64,000 bases of DNA. Origin: Streptomyces sp. L2 (GTDB lineage Bacteria > Actinomycetota > Actinomycetes > Streptomycetales > Streptomycetaceae). Below the pieces are notes generated by a model, which had not been told where the DNA came from, did no database searches, and saw nothing but the letters and a program-made list of their open reading frames with translations. Positions 43,430 through 51,422 of this stretch are shown piece after piece. Both the position numbers and the translations under genes were made by a program. The stretch lies in assembly GCF_004124325.1 (NCBI RefSeq), contig NZ_QBDT01000001.1, forward strand, positions 1,860,001-1,924,000. The letters run 5' to 3'. Position 1 is the stretch's first letter. Every line of letters starts with the position of its first letter.

Positions 43430-43794
43430 CAGGCCACCCCCCGCGCGTGCTCGACGGACGGGGCGCCGCGGCGGGGCAGCAGGACGCCGACCAGGTCGAT
43501 GCGGACGCCGCCCGGTGGGGCGCCGCCCTGGGCCTGGATCCAGCGGTGCGCCAGGGCGAGGAGCCGCTCCGCCTTCTCCGGGGTGACCGCGGCCATCGGG
43601 TGCTGGAAACCGCCGCTCCTGCGGGTCTTCACCTCGCAGACGACCAGCGTGTTCCCGTCCCGGGCCACGATGTCGATCTCACCGGTCCGTCCGCAGCGCC
43701 AGTTGCGCTCCAGGATCGTCATACCGGCCTCGGTCAGCCGCCGGGCGGCCAGCCCCTCGCCGTACTTGCCGAGTGCGCTGCGTGCCTTGCTCAT
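43429..43794 (-). CDS. yraN: UPF0102 (YraN) family nuclease-like protein
   Basis: This protein of 121 residues belongs to UPF0102. Seen: [22 protein letters not shown], the [12 protein letters not shown] motif with the nuclease-like Asp, and [13 protein letters not shown] with the ExK pair of the endonuclease-like fold. The function is unknown, though the fold suggests DNA binding or cleavage. ATG 43794 has GGAGG about ten bases upstream. It overlaps yifB by ATGA. Confidence 0.92.
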   Translation of the reverse strand: MSKARSALGKYGEGLAARRLTEAGMTILERNWRCGRTGEIDIVARDGNTLVVCEVKTRRSGGFQHPMAAVTPEKAERLLALAHRWIQAQGGAPPGGVRIDLVGVLLPRRGAPSVEHARGVA

Positions 43795-43867
43795 GTCGGC
43801 ACCACCTCCGGCGCCAACCGTCACGCATCGGCCGCCAAGAAGTGGATCTTGGTGCACTACTCACGGG

Positions 43868-43877
43868 TTGTGGACAA
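43868..43877 (-). promoter_or_regulatory. DnaA box on the minus strand
   Basis: The + strand reads TTGTGGACAA, so the minus strand reads TTGTCCACAA, containing the consensus DnaA box. It lies between yraN and the DUF2469 gene, upstream of the yraN-yifB-dprA operon. Confidence 0.5.
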
Positions 43878-43900
43878 CCCCGTCACCCGAACGTGGTGGA

Positions 43901-44209
43901 TCAGCCGCCCGGAAGCTCCAGGTCGCTCTTGTTCAGCTCCTCGATGTTCACGTCCTTGAACGTCAGGACGCGCACCTGCTTCACGAAGCGGGCCGGCCGG
44001 TACATGTCCCAGACCCAGGCGTCGGCCATGGACACCTCGAAGAACACCTCGCCCTGGACCGAGTGCACCTGCATCTCGTAGTCGTTGGTGAGATAGAAGC
44101 GCCGTTCGGTCTCGATCACGTATTTGAACAGACCGACGACATCTCGGTACTCCCGGTAGAGCTTCAGCTCCATCTCGGTCTCGTACTTCTCGAGGTCCTC
44201 GGCGCTCAT
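43901..44209 (-). CDS. DUF2469 conserved small protein
   Basis: This acidic protein of 102 residues is conserved in actinobacteria next to yraN. Seen: MSAEDLEKYETEMELKLYRE, then a Tyr/Trp-rich middle (FYLTNDYEMQV, WVWDMYRPARF), ending KDVNIEELNKSDLELPG. No motif gives a biochemical function. The ATG has AAGGGGAA upstream. It is probably co-transcribed with yraN, from which it is separated by 106 bases including a DnaA box. Confidence 0.9.
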   Translation of the reverse strand: MSAEDLEKYETEMELKLYREYRDVVGLFKYVIETERRFYLTNDYEMQVHSVQGEVFFEVSMADAWVWDMYRPARFVKQVRVLTFKDVNIEELNKSDLELPGG

Positions 44210-44265
44210 GGCATGTTCCCCTTCAGCCGTGCGATCCCACCATTGTGCGCCAGTCCGACGGACCC

Positions 44266-44802
44266 TCAGACGATTTCCGTGTCGAGGGTCACGGGTCCGG
44301 CCGGGGGACCCTCGTCGAGCAGCGTGCGCAGCAGCCCGGCGAGTCTGGTCGGATACACCGTCTCATGGGTCCGGGTCAGTTCCTGACACGTCCACCAGCG
44401 CGCTCCGGAGACGCTGCGCCGCTCCAGCTCCGTCAGCGCCGCCGGCTCGGTGGCCGTCCGCGTCGTACGGGCCAGGTAGTACCACTCGTCCTGGTCCCAG
44501 CGGCGGCCCGCGAACGGGAAGGAACAGGTGCGCCGCCACAGCACCGGGCCGAGTTCCACCTCGGTGATGCCGGTCTCCTCCGCGAGTTCCCGCAGCGCGG
44601 CCTCCTCGCGCGTCTCGGCGCCCTCCAGTCCGCCGCCCGGGGTGAACCACCAGTCGTCGGCCGGATCGTCCGGCTCGTGCCCGTGCAGCAGGAGGATGCG
44701 GTCCTCGGGGTCGAGCAGGACCACCCGGGCCACCTTGCGCAGCCCGCCCGCGCAGGACTCGTCGTACGTCTCCTCGCCCGCCCCCGTGGGTTCAGCGGGC
44801 AC
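44266..44802 (-). CDS. NUDIX hydrolase
   Basis: This protein of 178 residues is a NUDIX hydrolase acting on a nucleoside diphosphate linked to another group. The Nudix box GGGLEGAETREEAALRELAEETGI has the GxnExn-REUxEE pattern. The core strands around it (VARVVLLDPEDRILLLHGHEPDDPADDWWFTPGG) are typical. The GTG start overlaps the sipZ stop by 11 bases, so it is the last gene of the sip operon. The substrate cannot be told. Confidence 0.9.
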   Translation of the reverse strand: MPAEPTGAGEETYDESCAGGLRKVARVVLLDPEDRILLLHGHEPDDPADDWWFTPGGGLEGAETREEAALRELAEETGITEVELGPVLWRRTCSFPFAGRRWDQDEWYYLARTTRTATEPAALTELERRSVSGARWWTCQELTRTHETVYPTRLAGLLRTLLDEGPPAGPVTLDTEIV

Positions 44803-45574
44803 CGGCGGCCTCCGTGCGGGCGCGGGTGCGGGAGCGGGCCCTGCGGTTCGCGATCGGGCCGTAGGCGCCGCCCAGGAGCACCAGGACCGCCCCGGCGACG
44901 ATCATCGTCTCGATGGTCCGCAGGGGGCCCGGCTGGGACAGGGTGCCCAGGGCCTCGAAGCCGGTGGGGCGCTTGAGCATGCCCTTCATCGGCCAGATGA
45001 CGGCGTCCACGCGCGCGGCGACGGCGTCGCGGGACACGGTGCCCTTGGCGGCGTCGGTGAGGTGGGCGGTGGAGTCCAGGGAGCCCTGGCGTTCGTCACC
45101 GAGCAGGAAGAGACGGCCCTCGGGGACCTTGATCTCCGGGATCTTCTTGGTCTCGGCCAGGCTGCCCTTGGGCAGATACGGTTCCTCGATCTGCTTGCCG
45201 TTGACGGTGAGCTTGCCGTCGGTGCAGCAGGAGACGGTGTCCCCGCCGACCGCGACCACGCGCTTGACCACGTCCGAGCCGGTGACCCAGTCCTTGTCCC
45301 GGAAGACGACCACGTCACCGCGCCGGATGTCGGAGCCGTCGACGCGCTGGGCGAGGACGCGGTCGCCGACGCCGATGGTCGGGGACATGGAACTGGTGGG
45401 CACGGTGTACGGCCGGTAGGTGAAGGCGGCCCAGCCGAAGCCGCCCAGGAACAGGACCAGGCCCAGGGCCACGGCCACTCCGGACAGCCGCTGCCCCGTC
45501 CGGCTGCCGCCGGGTCGTGCCGTGCCTGTGCCCGCGCCGTGCGGTGCCGTACGTGTTGTGCTCTCGCCACCCAT
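44792..45574 (-). CDS. sipZ: type I signal peptidase (fourth of the tandem set)
   Basis: This signal peptidase has 260 residues. A cytoplasmic N-terminus is followed by one helix (about 35-55), the catalytic Ser in PTSSMSPTIGVGDRVLA, the catalytic Lys in DVVKRVVAVGGD, the SGDNR-equivalent LLGDERQGSLDST, and a C-terminal membrane segment. The order in the tandem set, counted from rplS, makes it the fourth. ATG 45574 is chosen because GGTAGGGTG is six bases upstream; GTG 45583 is possible. Confidence 0.9.
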   Translation of the reverse strand: MGGESTTRTAPHGAGTGTARPGGSRTGQRLSGVAVALGLVLFLGGFGWAAFTYRPYTVPTSSMSPTIGVGDRVLAQRVDGSDIRRGDVVVFRDKDWVTGSDVVKRVVAVGGDTVSCCTDGKLTVNGKQIEEPYLPKGSLAETKKIPEIKVPEGRLFLLGDERQGSLDSTAHLTDAAKGTVSRDAVAARVDAVIWPMKGMLKRPTGFEALGTLSQPGPLRTIETMIVAGAVLVLLGGAYGPIANRRARSRTRARTEAAGAR

Positions 45575-45651
45575 GGGCGGCACCCTACCCGGCAGTACCG
45601 TGCCCGCCCAGCCCCGGTTCCGTCCGGCCCGGCCGGACGGAACCGGGTCGG

Positions 45652-46695
45652 TCAGTCCTGCTTACGCTTCGCCGGACGCCGCCGCCTGCGCCATACGACC
45701 ACCGGCACGACCAGGGCGACGGCCACGCCTCCCGGGGCCGCCGGCAGGGGCGCCGCCGAGGAGTGGTCGCTCAGGCCCGGCTGGCTGAAGGTGTCGGGGA
45801 CCGGGAGGGTGCCCCAGCGGTTGATCGGCCAGGCGCGGACGATGGCGCGGCCGACGACGTCCTTCACGGGGACCATGCCGTGGTGCTTGTCGTTCTGGTT
45901 GTAGCGCGAGTCGCGGGAGTTCTGGCGGTGGTCGCCCATGACCCAGATGTAGCCCTTGGGGACCGTCACCTTGAACCGGCCGCCCGTGTCGTCGTCGGAG
46001 CACGGGGTGTTGCCCGCGTACACGTACGACTGCTCGTTCAGCGCCTTGCCGTTGACCATGAGGGGCCCGGTGCCGTTGCACTGGATGGTGTCGCCGCCGA
46101 CGCCGATCACGCGCTTGATCAGGTCCTTCTCGTCCGCGGACGGCATCAGTCCGACCCAGCTGAGGACCTGCTGCACCGCGTTCGGGGACGGGGCCGGCTC
46201 GCCCGCGAGCCAGTTGTCCGGGTCGTGGAACACGACGACCTCGCCGCGCTCGGGCTCGGAACCGAACCACGGGGTGAGCTTGTCGACGAGGACCCGGTCG
46301 CCGATCTGCAGGGTGTTCTCCATCGACGCGGACGGGATCGAGAACGCCTGTACCAGGAACGTCTTGATCAGCAGGGCCAGCACGAGGGCGATGCCGATCA
46401 GGATCGGCAGCTCCTTCCAGAAGCTGCGCGGCTTCTTGGGGGCCGACGCGGCCTCGTCCCCGTCCTCGGTGTCGTCCGTGTGGTCCGTACGGTCCCTGTC
46501 CAGCGTGTACTCCGTGTGCGCCGTGTTCTCGTCCCTGCTCCGGGGCCGGCCGTCCGCCGGTGGTCCGGCGGCGCCCGCCGCGTCATTCCCGGAGGTCATG
46601 GCGCCTTCGGATGCGGGGACGTCCGCCTCCACGGGGTGCCCGCGGTGCTCCTCGCCGTCGTGTCCCGACCGTGCGCCAACCGCCACATCCCCCAC
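45652..46695 (-). CDS. sipY: type I signal peptidase (third of the tandem set)
   Basis: This signal peptidase has 347 residues. An unusual hydrophilic N-terminal extension of about 90 residues (Asp/Glu/Thr-rich) precedes the first helix. The catalytic Ser lies in PSASMENTLQIGDRVLV and the Lys in DLIKRVIGVGGD. A conserved VMGDHRQNSRDSR box and a C-terminal membrane helix (APGGVAVALVVPVVVW) follow, with a basic tail. GTG 46695 has GAGGAG five bases upstream. The gene starts inside the sipX reading frame, overlapping it by 113 bases in another frame. Confidence 0.92.
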   Translation of the reverse strand: MGDVAVGARSGHDGEEHRGHPVEADVPASEGAMTSGNDAAGAAGPPADGRPRSRDENTAHTEYTLDRDRTDHTDDTEDGDEAASAPKKPRSFWKELPILIGIALVLALLIKTFLVQAFSIPSASMENTLQIGDRVLVDKLTPWFGSEPERGEVVVFHDPDNWLAGEPAPSPNAVQQVLSWVGLMPSADEKDLIKRVIGVGGDTIQCNGTGPLMVNGKALNEQSYVYAGNTPCSDDDTGGRFKVTVPKGYIWVMGDHRQNSRDSRYNQNDKHHGMVPVKDVVGRAIVRAWPINRWGTLPVPDTFSQPGLSDHSSAAPLPAAPGGVAVALVVPVVVWRRRRRPAKRKQD

Positions 46696-47680
46696 GCCAA
46701 CTCCTCACTCTGCGTCGCTGCCTGCCCCACACGCGGCGCAGGCCCACCACTCCCATAACGAGCGGGAGTTCCGCAGGGGTCGGGAGCCGGGTCAATCCGT
46801 TCTGTTCGTCGGAAGCAACCCTATGCGACAGCGCGGGAGCGGCGGTGGCACCCGACACGGAGTGGGAAACGCTTGCGAAGGTTTTAGGTTCGTCCAGACC
46901 CGTCCAGTGACCGACCGGCCAGCCGATGACCATGGCCCGGCCCACTACGGAGCGCAACGAGACCGTGCCGCCGTACTTCGTGTTCTGGTGGACGCGGGAG
47001 TCCGCGGAGTTGCCCCGGTGGTCCCCCATCACCCACAGCCGCCCCTTCGGGACGGTGATGTCGAAGGGCGTGTTGGAGGGCGCGTTGCCGGGGTACAGGT
47101 AGTCCTTCTCGTCGAGGGGTACGCCGTTGACGGTGATCCTGCCCTGCGCGTCGCAGCACTTCACATGGTCGCCGCCGACCCCGATGACCCGTTTGATCAG
47201 GTCTTTCTCGTTGTCGGAGGGCAGCAGGCCGATGAAGGTCAGGCCCTCCTTGATCTGCTTGACGACGATGGGGTCGTTCTTCTTGGGCGTCTGCTCGCCC
47301 TCCAGCCAGCCACCCGGGTCGTGGAAGACGACGACGTCCCCGCGGTGCGGCTCGGAGCCGAACCAGGGGGTGAACTTGTCGACCAGGACGCGGTCGCCGA
47401 TCCGGATCGTCTGCTCCATGGAGCCCGAGGGGATGACGAACGCCTGGACGAGGAACGTCTTCAGCACGAGCGCTATGAGGACCGCGACACCCACCAGAAG
47501 GGGGATCTCTCGAACTACCGATCGTCTGCGCTTGCGTTTGACCTTGCGCTGCAGTTTGCGCCGCTCCGCGCGCGTACGGCCGCCGGCGGGCGACGCGGCC
47601 GACGTACGGCGGGCCCCCGTGGGCAGCAGGTCCTCGGCGGGCGTGCTCGGCGCCCCGCGCGGCTTGCCGCGGTTACCCAT
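46583..47680 (-). CDS. sipX: type I signal peptidase (second of the tandem set)
   Basis: This signal peptidase has 365 residues. A basic cytoplasmic N-terminus (RRKLQRKVKRKRRR) is followed by one helix, the Ser in PSGSMEQTIRIGDRVLV, the Lys in DLIKRVIGVGGD, and VMGDHRGNSADSR. The C-terminal ~70 residues beyond ALSHRV are Arg/Gly-rich and share DNA with the start of sipY. The ATG overlaps the sipW stop by eight bases (ATGGGTAA) and has GGAGGG upstream. Confidence 0.92.
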   Translation of the reverse strand: MGNRGKPRGAPSTPAEDLLPTGARRTSAASPAGGRTRAERRKLQRKVKRKRRRSVVREIPLLVGVAVLIALVLKTFLVQAFVIPSGSMEQTIRIGDRVLVDKFTPWFGSEPHRGDVVVFHDPGGWLEGEQTPKKNDPIVVKQIKEGLTFIGLLPSDNEKDLIKRVIGVGGDHVKCCDAQGRITVNGVPLDEKDYLYPGNAPSNTPFDITVPKGRLWVMGDHRGNSADSRVHQNTKYGGTVSLRSVVGRAMVIGWPVGHWTGLDEPKTFASVSHSVSGATAAPALSHRVASDEQNGLTRLPTPAELPLVMGVVGLRRVWGRQRRRVRSWRGGCGGWRTVGTRRRGAPRAPRGGGRPRIRRRHDLRE

Positions 47681-48368
47681 GTGCGCCCTCCGGTGCGGGG
47701 ACGCGCGCGTAGGCGCCGGGGCGGGTCAGGTGGGTCCAGTGGTCGCGGGGCCAGATGATCCAGTCGGCGCGGCCGATGACGGAGCCGACGGGGATCATGC
47801 CGCCGCCGGGCGAGCCGAGGTGGTCACGGGAGTCGCTGGAGTCGCTGCGGTGGTCACCGAGGACGAACAGGCGCCCTTCGGGCACGACGACGTCGAAGGA
47901 GACGTCGGAGGGGCTGTCCCCGGGATAGAGGAACGCCGTCTCGTCGACCGCCCGGCCGTTCACCTCGACCCTCCCCTGCTTGTCGCAGCAGACCACATGG
48001 TCTCCACCCACCCCTACAACGCGCTTGACGTAGTCGCCGTGCCCGAAGTACTCGGTGCCGTCGAAGACGACGACGTCGCCGCGGTGCGGCTGGGCACCGA
48101 AACGGTACGCCAACTTGTTTACGAGAACGCGGTCCCCGATCCTCAATCCCTGTTCCATGGATCCGCTCGGAATCTGGAACGGTTGCACCACGACGTGGTT
48201 GAGGATCAGCAAGAACGCCAGGCAGACGAAGAGGCCGAGGGTGATCCGGCCGCCGGGCAGCCACTCGGCGAGCCGCGGCACCAACGCGAAACGCGACCGG
48301 CCCTCCGGGCCCGGAGTACCGGGCTGGGAGGAACGGTCGCGCTCTGTCGGCTTCGCTTCGGTGTCCAT
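47673..48368 (-). CDS. sipW: type I signal peptidase (first of the tandem set)
   Basis: This signal peptidase has 231 residues, with one N-terminal helix (about 40-58). The catalytic Ser is in PSGSMEQGLRIGDRVLV, the Lys in DYVKRVVGVGGD, and the LGDHRSDSSDSRDHL box is present. No clear second membrane segment is seen at the C-terminus, unlike its neighbours. ATG 48368 is chosen; upstream frame extension lacks conservation. It starts 45 bases after the rplS stop, so it may be co-transcribed with the ribosomal operon. Confidence 0.92.
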   Translation of the reverse strand: MDTEAKPTERDRSSQPGTPGPEGRSRFALVPRLAEWLPGGRITLGLFVCLAFLLILNHVVVQPFQIPSGSMEQGLRIGDRVLVNKLAYRFGAQPHRGDVVVFDGTEYFGHGDYVKRVVGVGGDHVVCCDKQGRVEVNGRAVDETAFLYPGDSPSDVSFDVVVPEGRLFVLGDHRSDSSDSRDHLGSPGGGMIPVGSVIGRADWIIWPRDHWTHLTRPGAYARVPAPEGAHG

Positions 48369-48413
48369 CGAGGCCAGATGGTATCCGGCCCCGCTGTGCA
48401 CGCCCGCGCGAGA

Positions 48414-48764
48414 TCAGTTCTCGCGCTTCTCCTTGATCTTCGCGGCCTTGCCGCGCAGCTCACGGAGGTAGTACAGCTTGGCGCGGCGCACGTCACCGCG
48501 GGTGACCAGCTCGATCTTCTCGACGATCGGGGTGTGCACCGGGAAGGTGCGCTCGACGCCGACGGAGAACGAGACCTTGCGGACCGTGAAGGTCTCGCGG
48601 ACACCACTGCCCTGGCGGCGGATCACAACGCCCTTGAACTGCTGCACACGGGAGCGGTTGCCCTCGATGACGCGGACGTGGACGTTGACGGTGTCACCCG
48701 GGCGGAAGGCCGGGACGTCGCTGCGCAGCGACGCGGAGTCGACGGTGTCGAGCAGGTGAGACAT
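48414..48764 (-). CDS. rplS: 50S ribosomal protein L19
   Basis: This protein of 116 residues is L19, at the interface of the ribosomal subunits. Seen: [28 protein letters not shown] and [24 protein letters not shown], then the basic [22 protein letters not shown] 48764 gives the standard L19 length; the frame is open 27 bases more. It follows trmD across a 135-base gap with a small hairpin. Confidence 0.97.
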   Translation of the reverse strand: MSHLLDTVDSASLRSDVPAFRPGDTVNVHVRVIEGNRSRVQQFKGVVIRRQGSGVRETFTVRKVSFSVGVERTFPVHTPIVEKIELVTRGDVRRAKLYYLRELRGKAAKIKEKREN

Positions 48765-48855
48765 TTCGTCTGCTTTCTTCGCTGATGCCACAGGTCATCA
48801 ACGGAAACTAGGTGTATCAGGGGTCTGCCGTGCGGGTCGGGACGGGCGTCGTGTC

Positions 48856-48870
48856 CCCCTGCGGCAGGGG
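48856..48870 (-). other. hairpin between trmD and rplS
   Basis: CCCCTG pairs with CAGGGG around cgg. It lies 44 bases downstream of trmD and about 90 bases before rplS, in the leader of rplS. It could be a weak terminator or a regulatory leader. Confidence 0.4.
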
Positions 48871-48899
48871 CGCACGCCGGACGGACGCACAACAGCGGT

Positions 48900-49733
48900 C
48901 TATTCTTCCACGGCCTCGGGCCTGCGCCAAAATCGGCCGTACGGCTCCCCCTCCGGGTCGGGCGCCCAGCCCAGGATGGAGAGCATCTCGCGGTCCTTCT
49001 TGTCGAAGGCGCCGGGCTCGCAGCGCTCGATCAGGTCGGGCCGGTTGGCGGTCGTCCGCCGCAGCGCCTCGTCGCGGCGCCAGCGGGCGATCTTGCCGTG
49101 GTGGCCGCTGAGCAGCACGTCCGGGATGTCCCGCCCGCGCCAGAGCGGGGGCTTGGTGTAGACGGGGCCCTCCAGCAGGTTCGCCATCGCGCCGGGTGCG
49201 AAGGAGTCGTCCCGGTGGGACTCGGCGTTGCCGAGGACGCCGGGCAGCAGCCGGGCCACGGCCTCGGTGACGACGAGGACGGCCGCCTCGCCGCCGGCCA
49301 GGACGTAGTCGCCGATGGACACCTCGTACACGGGCATACGGCTCGCGTACTCGTCCATCACGCGCCGGTCGATGCCCTCGTAGCGGGCCGGCGTGAAGAT
49401 CAGCCAGGGCCGCTCGGAGAGTTCGACGGCCAGTTCCTGGGTGAAGGGGCGGCCGCTGGGGGTGGGGACGATCAGGGCGGGTGCCTGGGCGCCGGTCTCG
49501 TAGCCGTCGGCGAGGACCGTGTCCAGGGCTTCGCCCCAGGGTTCGGTCTTCATGACCATGCCGGGGCCGCCGCCGTACGGGGTGTCGTCGACCGTGTTGT
49601 GCCGGTCGTACGTCCATCCGCGCAGGTCGTGCACCTGGACGTCGAGCTGTCCACGCGCGCGTGCCTTGCCGACGAGGGAGACGTTCAGCGGTTCGAGGTA
49701 CTCGGGGAAGATCGTGACGACGTCGAGCCGCAT
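48900..49733 (-). CDS. trmD: tRNA (guanine-37 N1)-methyltransferase
   Basis: This protein of 277 residues makes m1G37 in tRNAs with the SPOUT trefoil-knot fold. Seen: [65 protein letters not shown] and the SAM-binding region to RLLPGVLGN. The ATG overlaps the rimM stop as ATGA. The order rpsP-khpA-rimM-trmD-rplS is the classic ribosomal cluster. Confidence 0.97.
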   Translation of the reverse strand: MRLDVVTIFPEYLEPLNVSLVGKARARGQLDVQVHDLRGWTYDRHNTVDDTPYGGGPGMVMKTEPWGEALDTVLADGYETGAQAPALIVPTPSGRPFTQELAVELSERPWLIFTPARYEGIDRRVMDEYASRMPVYEVSIGDYVLAGGEAAVLVVTEAVARLLPGVLGNAESHRDDSFAPGAMANLLEGPVYTKPPLWRGRDIPDVLLSGHHGKIARWRRDEALRRTTANRPDLIERCEPGAFDKKDREMLSILGWAPDPEGEPYGRFWRRPEAVEE

Positions 49734-50275
49734 CACGCCTCGTCCCGTGACGAGGCGATTTCGGCCTGGTCGTCGATCAGGCCCGGCGGCGGGGTGATGA
49801 CGGCCTTCTGCTCGGCCAGGTCGATCTCGGTGACGATCTCCTCGACGAAGGGGATCATCACCTCGCTGCCGTCGGGGCGCTCCACGATGAACAGGTCCTG
49901 GGACGGCAGGTGCGAGATCTCGGTGATCCGGCCGACCTCGGTGCCGTCCGCGGTGACGACGTCGAGGTCCATGAGCTGGTGGTCGTAGTACTCGTCCTCG
50001 TCCTCGGGCAGCTCGTCCGGGTCCACGTCGGCGATCAGGAGGGTGTTGCGGAGGGCCTCGGCGCCCGTACGGTCGCTCACGCCCTCGAATCGCAGGAGGA
50101 GGCGGCCGCTGTGGACGCGTCCGGTGGCGATGGTGAGCGGTCCGGTGGCGGCCGGGTCGGTGGTCAGGACGGCACCGGGTGCGAGCCGCAGTTCCGGCTC
50201 GTCGGTGCGTACCTCGACGGTGACCTCGCCCTTGATGCCGTGGGCGCGGCCGATCCGTGCGACTACGAGCTGCAC
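49733..50275 (-). CDS. rimM: ribosome maturation factor RimM
   Basis: This protein of 180 residues binds S19 and helps build the 30S head. Seen: [23 protein letters not shown] at the N-terminus, the long acidic stretch [17 protein letters not shown], and the C-terminal PRC barrel ([26 protein letters not shown]). The start is GTG 50275: AGGAG is one base from an in-frame ATG at 50284 but ten bases from the GTG. It overlaps trmD by ATGA. Confidence 0.96.
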   Translation of the reverse strand: MQLVVARIGRAHGIKGEVTVEVRTDEPELRLAPGAVLTTDPAATGPLTIATGRVHSGRLLLRFEGVSDRTGAEALRNTLLIADVDPDELPEDEDEYYDHQLMDLDVVTADGTEVGRITEISHLPSQDLFIVERPDGSEVMIPFVEEIVTEIDLAEQKAVITPPPGLIDDQAEIASSRDEA

Positions 50276-50359
50276 GTGTCCCATTCTCCTGTCGTCTGCT
50301 GCCCGGTGTCCTGCGCAGGCTGCTCAAGTGTGCTCATACGGCTGCGCTCATACGACTGC

Positions 50360-50392
50360 GGGCCGGGGACGGCCTGTGGCCCTCCCCGGCCC
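50360..50392 (-). other. strong stem-loop between khpA and rimM
   Basis: GGGCCGGGGA pairs with TCCCCGGCCC, with GGCC/GGCC above it around tgt. It lies in the 137-base gap inside the ribosomal operon and may attenuate rimM-trmD expression relative to rpsP. Confidence 0.6.
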
Positions 50393-50412
50393 GAGCCGGT
50401 TGCTTTGAAGCG

Positions 50413-50652
50413 TCAGCGGACGTGGTCCACGTCGACGAGGTCGACGCGGACGCCGCGACCGCCGATGGCGCCCACGACGGTACGCAGGGCACGCGCGGTA
50501 CGGCCGTTGCGGCCGATCACCTTGCCGAGGTCGTCGGGGTGCACCCGGACCTCCAGCACGCGCCCGCGGCGCAGGTCGCGCGAGGCGACCTGCACATCGT
50601 CGGGGTTGTCGACGATGCCCTTCACGAGGTGCTCAAGCGCCTCTTCGAGCAT
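50413..50652 (-). CDS. khpA: KH-domain RNA-binding protein KhpA
   Basis: This protein of 79 residues is a single KH domain with the GxxG loop in VIGRNGRTARALR. It binds RNA and in Gram-positive bacteria pairs with KhpB/EloR. It starts five bases after rpsP stops and is co-transcribed with the ribosomal cluster. Confidence 0.95.
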   Translation of the reverse strand: MLEEALEHLVKGIVDNPDDVQVASRDLRRGRVLEVRVHPDDLGKVIGRNGRTARALRTVVGAIGGRGVRVDLVDVDHVR

Positions 50653-50657
50653 GCTGC

Positions 50658-51077
50658 TCAGGCCTCGGTCGACTCGGACTCGGCCGCGGCCTCGTCCTTC
50701 TTCTCAGCCTTCTTCTTCTGGGTGATGGCCTCACCCTTGCCCTCGTCTTCGCCACCGAGAGCCTCGAACGACGGACGCGTGGCCTTGGGCTCGGCGACGA
50801 GCAGCGGCGCGGGGGCCGGCTCGCCCTTGAACTTCTGCCAGTCGCCGGTCTTCTTGAGGATGGCGAGCACGGGCTCGGTCGGCTGCGCGCCGACACCCAG
50901 CCAGTACGCCACGCGCTCGGCGTCCACCTCCATGACCGACGGGTTGTAGGTCGGGTGGTACTTGCCGATCTCCTCGATGGCCCGGCCGTCACGGCGGGTA
51001 CGGGAGTCGGCGACGACGATGCGGTAGTGAGGCGAACGGATCTTGCCCAGACGCTTCAGCTTGATCTTGACTGCCAC
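50658..51077 (-). CDS. rpsP: 30S ribosomal protein S16
   Basis: This protein of 139 residues is S16. The conserved core [36 protein letters not shown] and [21 protein letters not shown] fills the first ~90 residues. The last ~50 are a Lys/Glu/Ala-rich extension usual in Streptomyces. The start is GTG, with GGAG about 11 bases upstream. It is the first gene of the rpsP-khpA-rimM-trmD operon, whose promoter must lie in 51078-51330. Confidence 0.96.
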   Translation of the reverse strand: MAVKIKLKRLGKIRSPHYRIVVADSRTRRDGRAIEEIGKYHPTYNPSVMEVDAERVAYWLGVGAQPTEPVLAILKKTGDWQKFKGEPAPAPLLVAEPKATRPSFEALGGEDEGKGEAITQKKKAEKKDEAAAESESTEA

Positions 51078-51330
51078 GGGAGTGGATTCTCCTGGAATTG
51101 ACGTGGTTGGGCACGGCGAGACGCCGCGTGGGGTTGCGGTACCCGAGTGCCCGATGGACGCGTCAGCCGGAGGAGAGAGGGGTCCTGTGCGGCTGTCGAG
51201 TACAGCTAGCCATTGTGCCATACCCTGCGGGTCGCTTTTGGCCGGGTGGGTGAGCTGTGCTGCGGGCATGCCTGGGAGGCACCCGGCGTAGTGGTGCCGT
51301 ACGTCGGGTGCGCTGCCCGGCGCTGACGGG

Positions 51331-51378
51331 GTGCCGTCCGCGCCCACCCATGCCGCCCTGCGGCACGACTGCCCGCGG
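51331..51378. repeat. REP-like dispersed element, copy C
   Basis: TGCCGC/GCGGCA (51351-51365) lies between gtgccgtccgcgcccaccc and actgcccgcgg. Reverse-complemented it is nearly the same as copy A at 22562-22612. It sits in the gap 51078-51422 between rpsP and the SprT-like gene, where no gene is seen. The rest of that gap probably holds the rpsP promoter. Confidence 0.75.
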
Positions 51379-51422
51379 ATTGGACTCTGAGCTGACCTAC
51401 GGCTGCCACGAGCAGCCGTGGG

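Noticed and set aside
43868..43877. DnaA boxes considered as a replication origin
   Set aside because: Only two isolated boxes nearly 6 kb apart are present; an origin needs a dense cluster and neighbours such as dnaA and dnaN.
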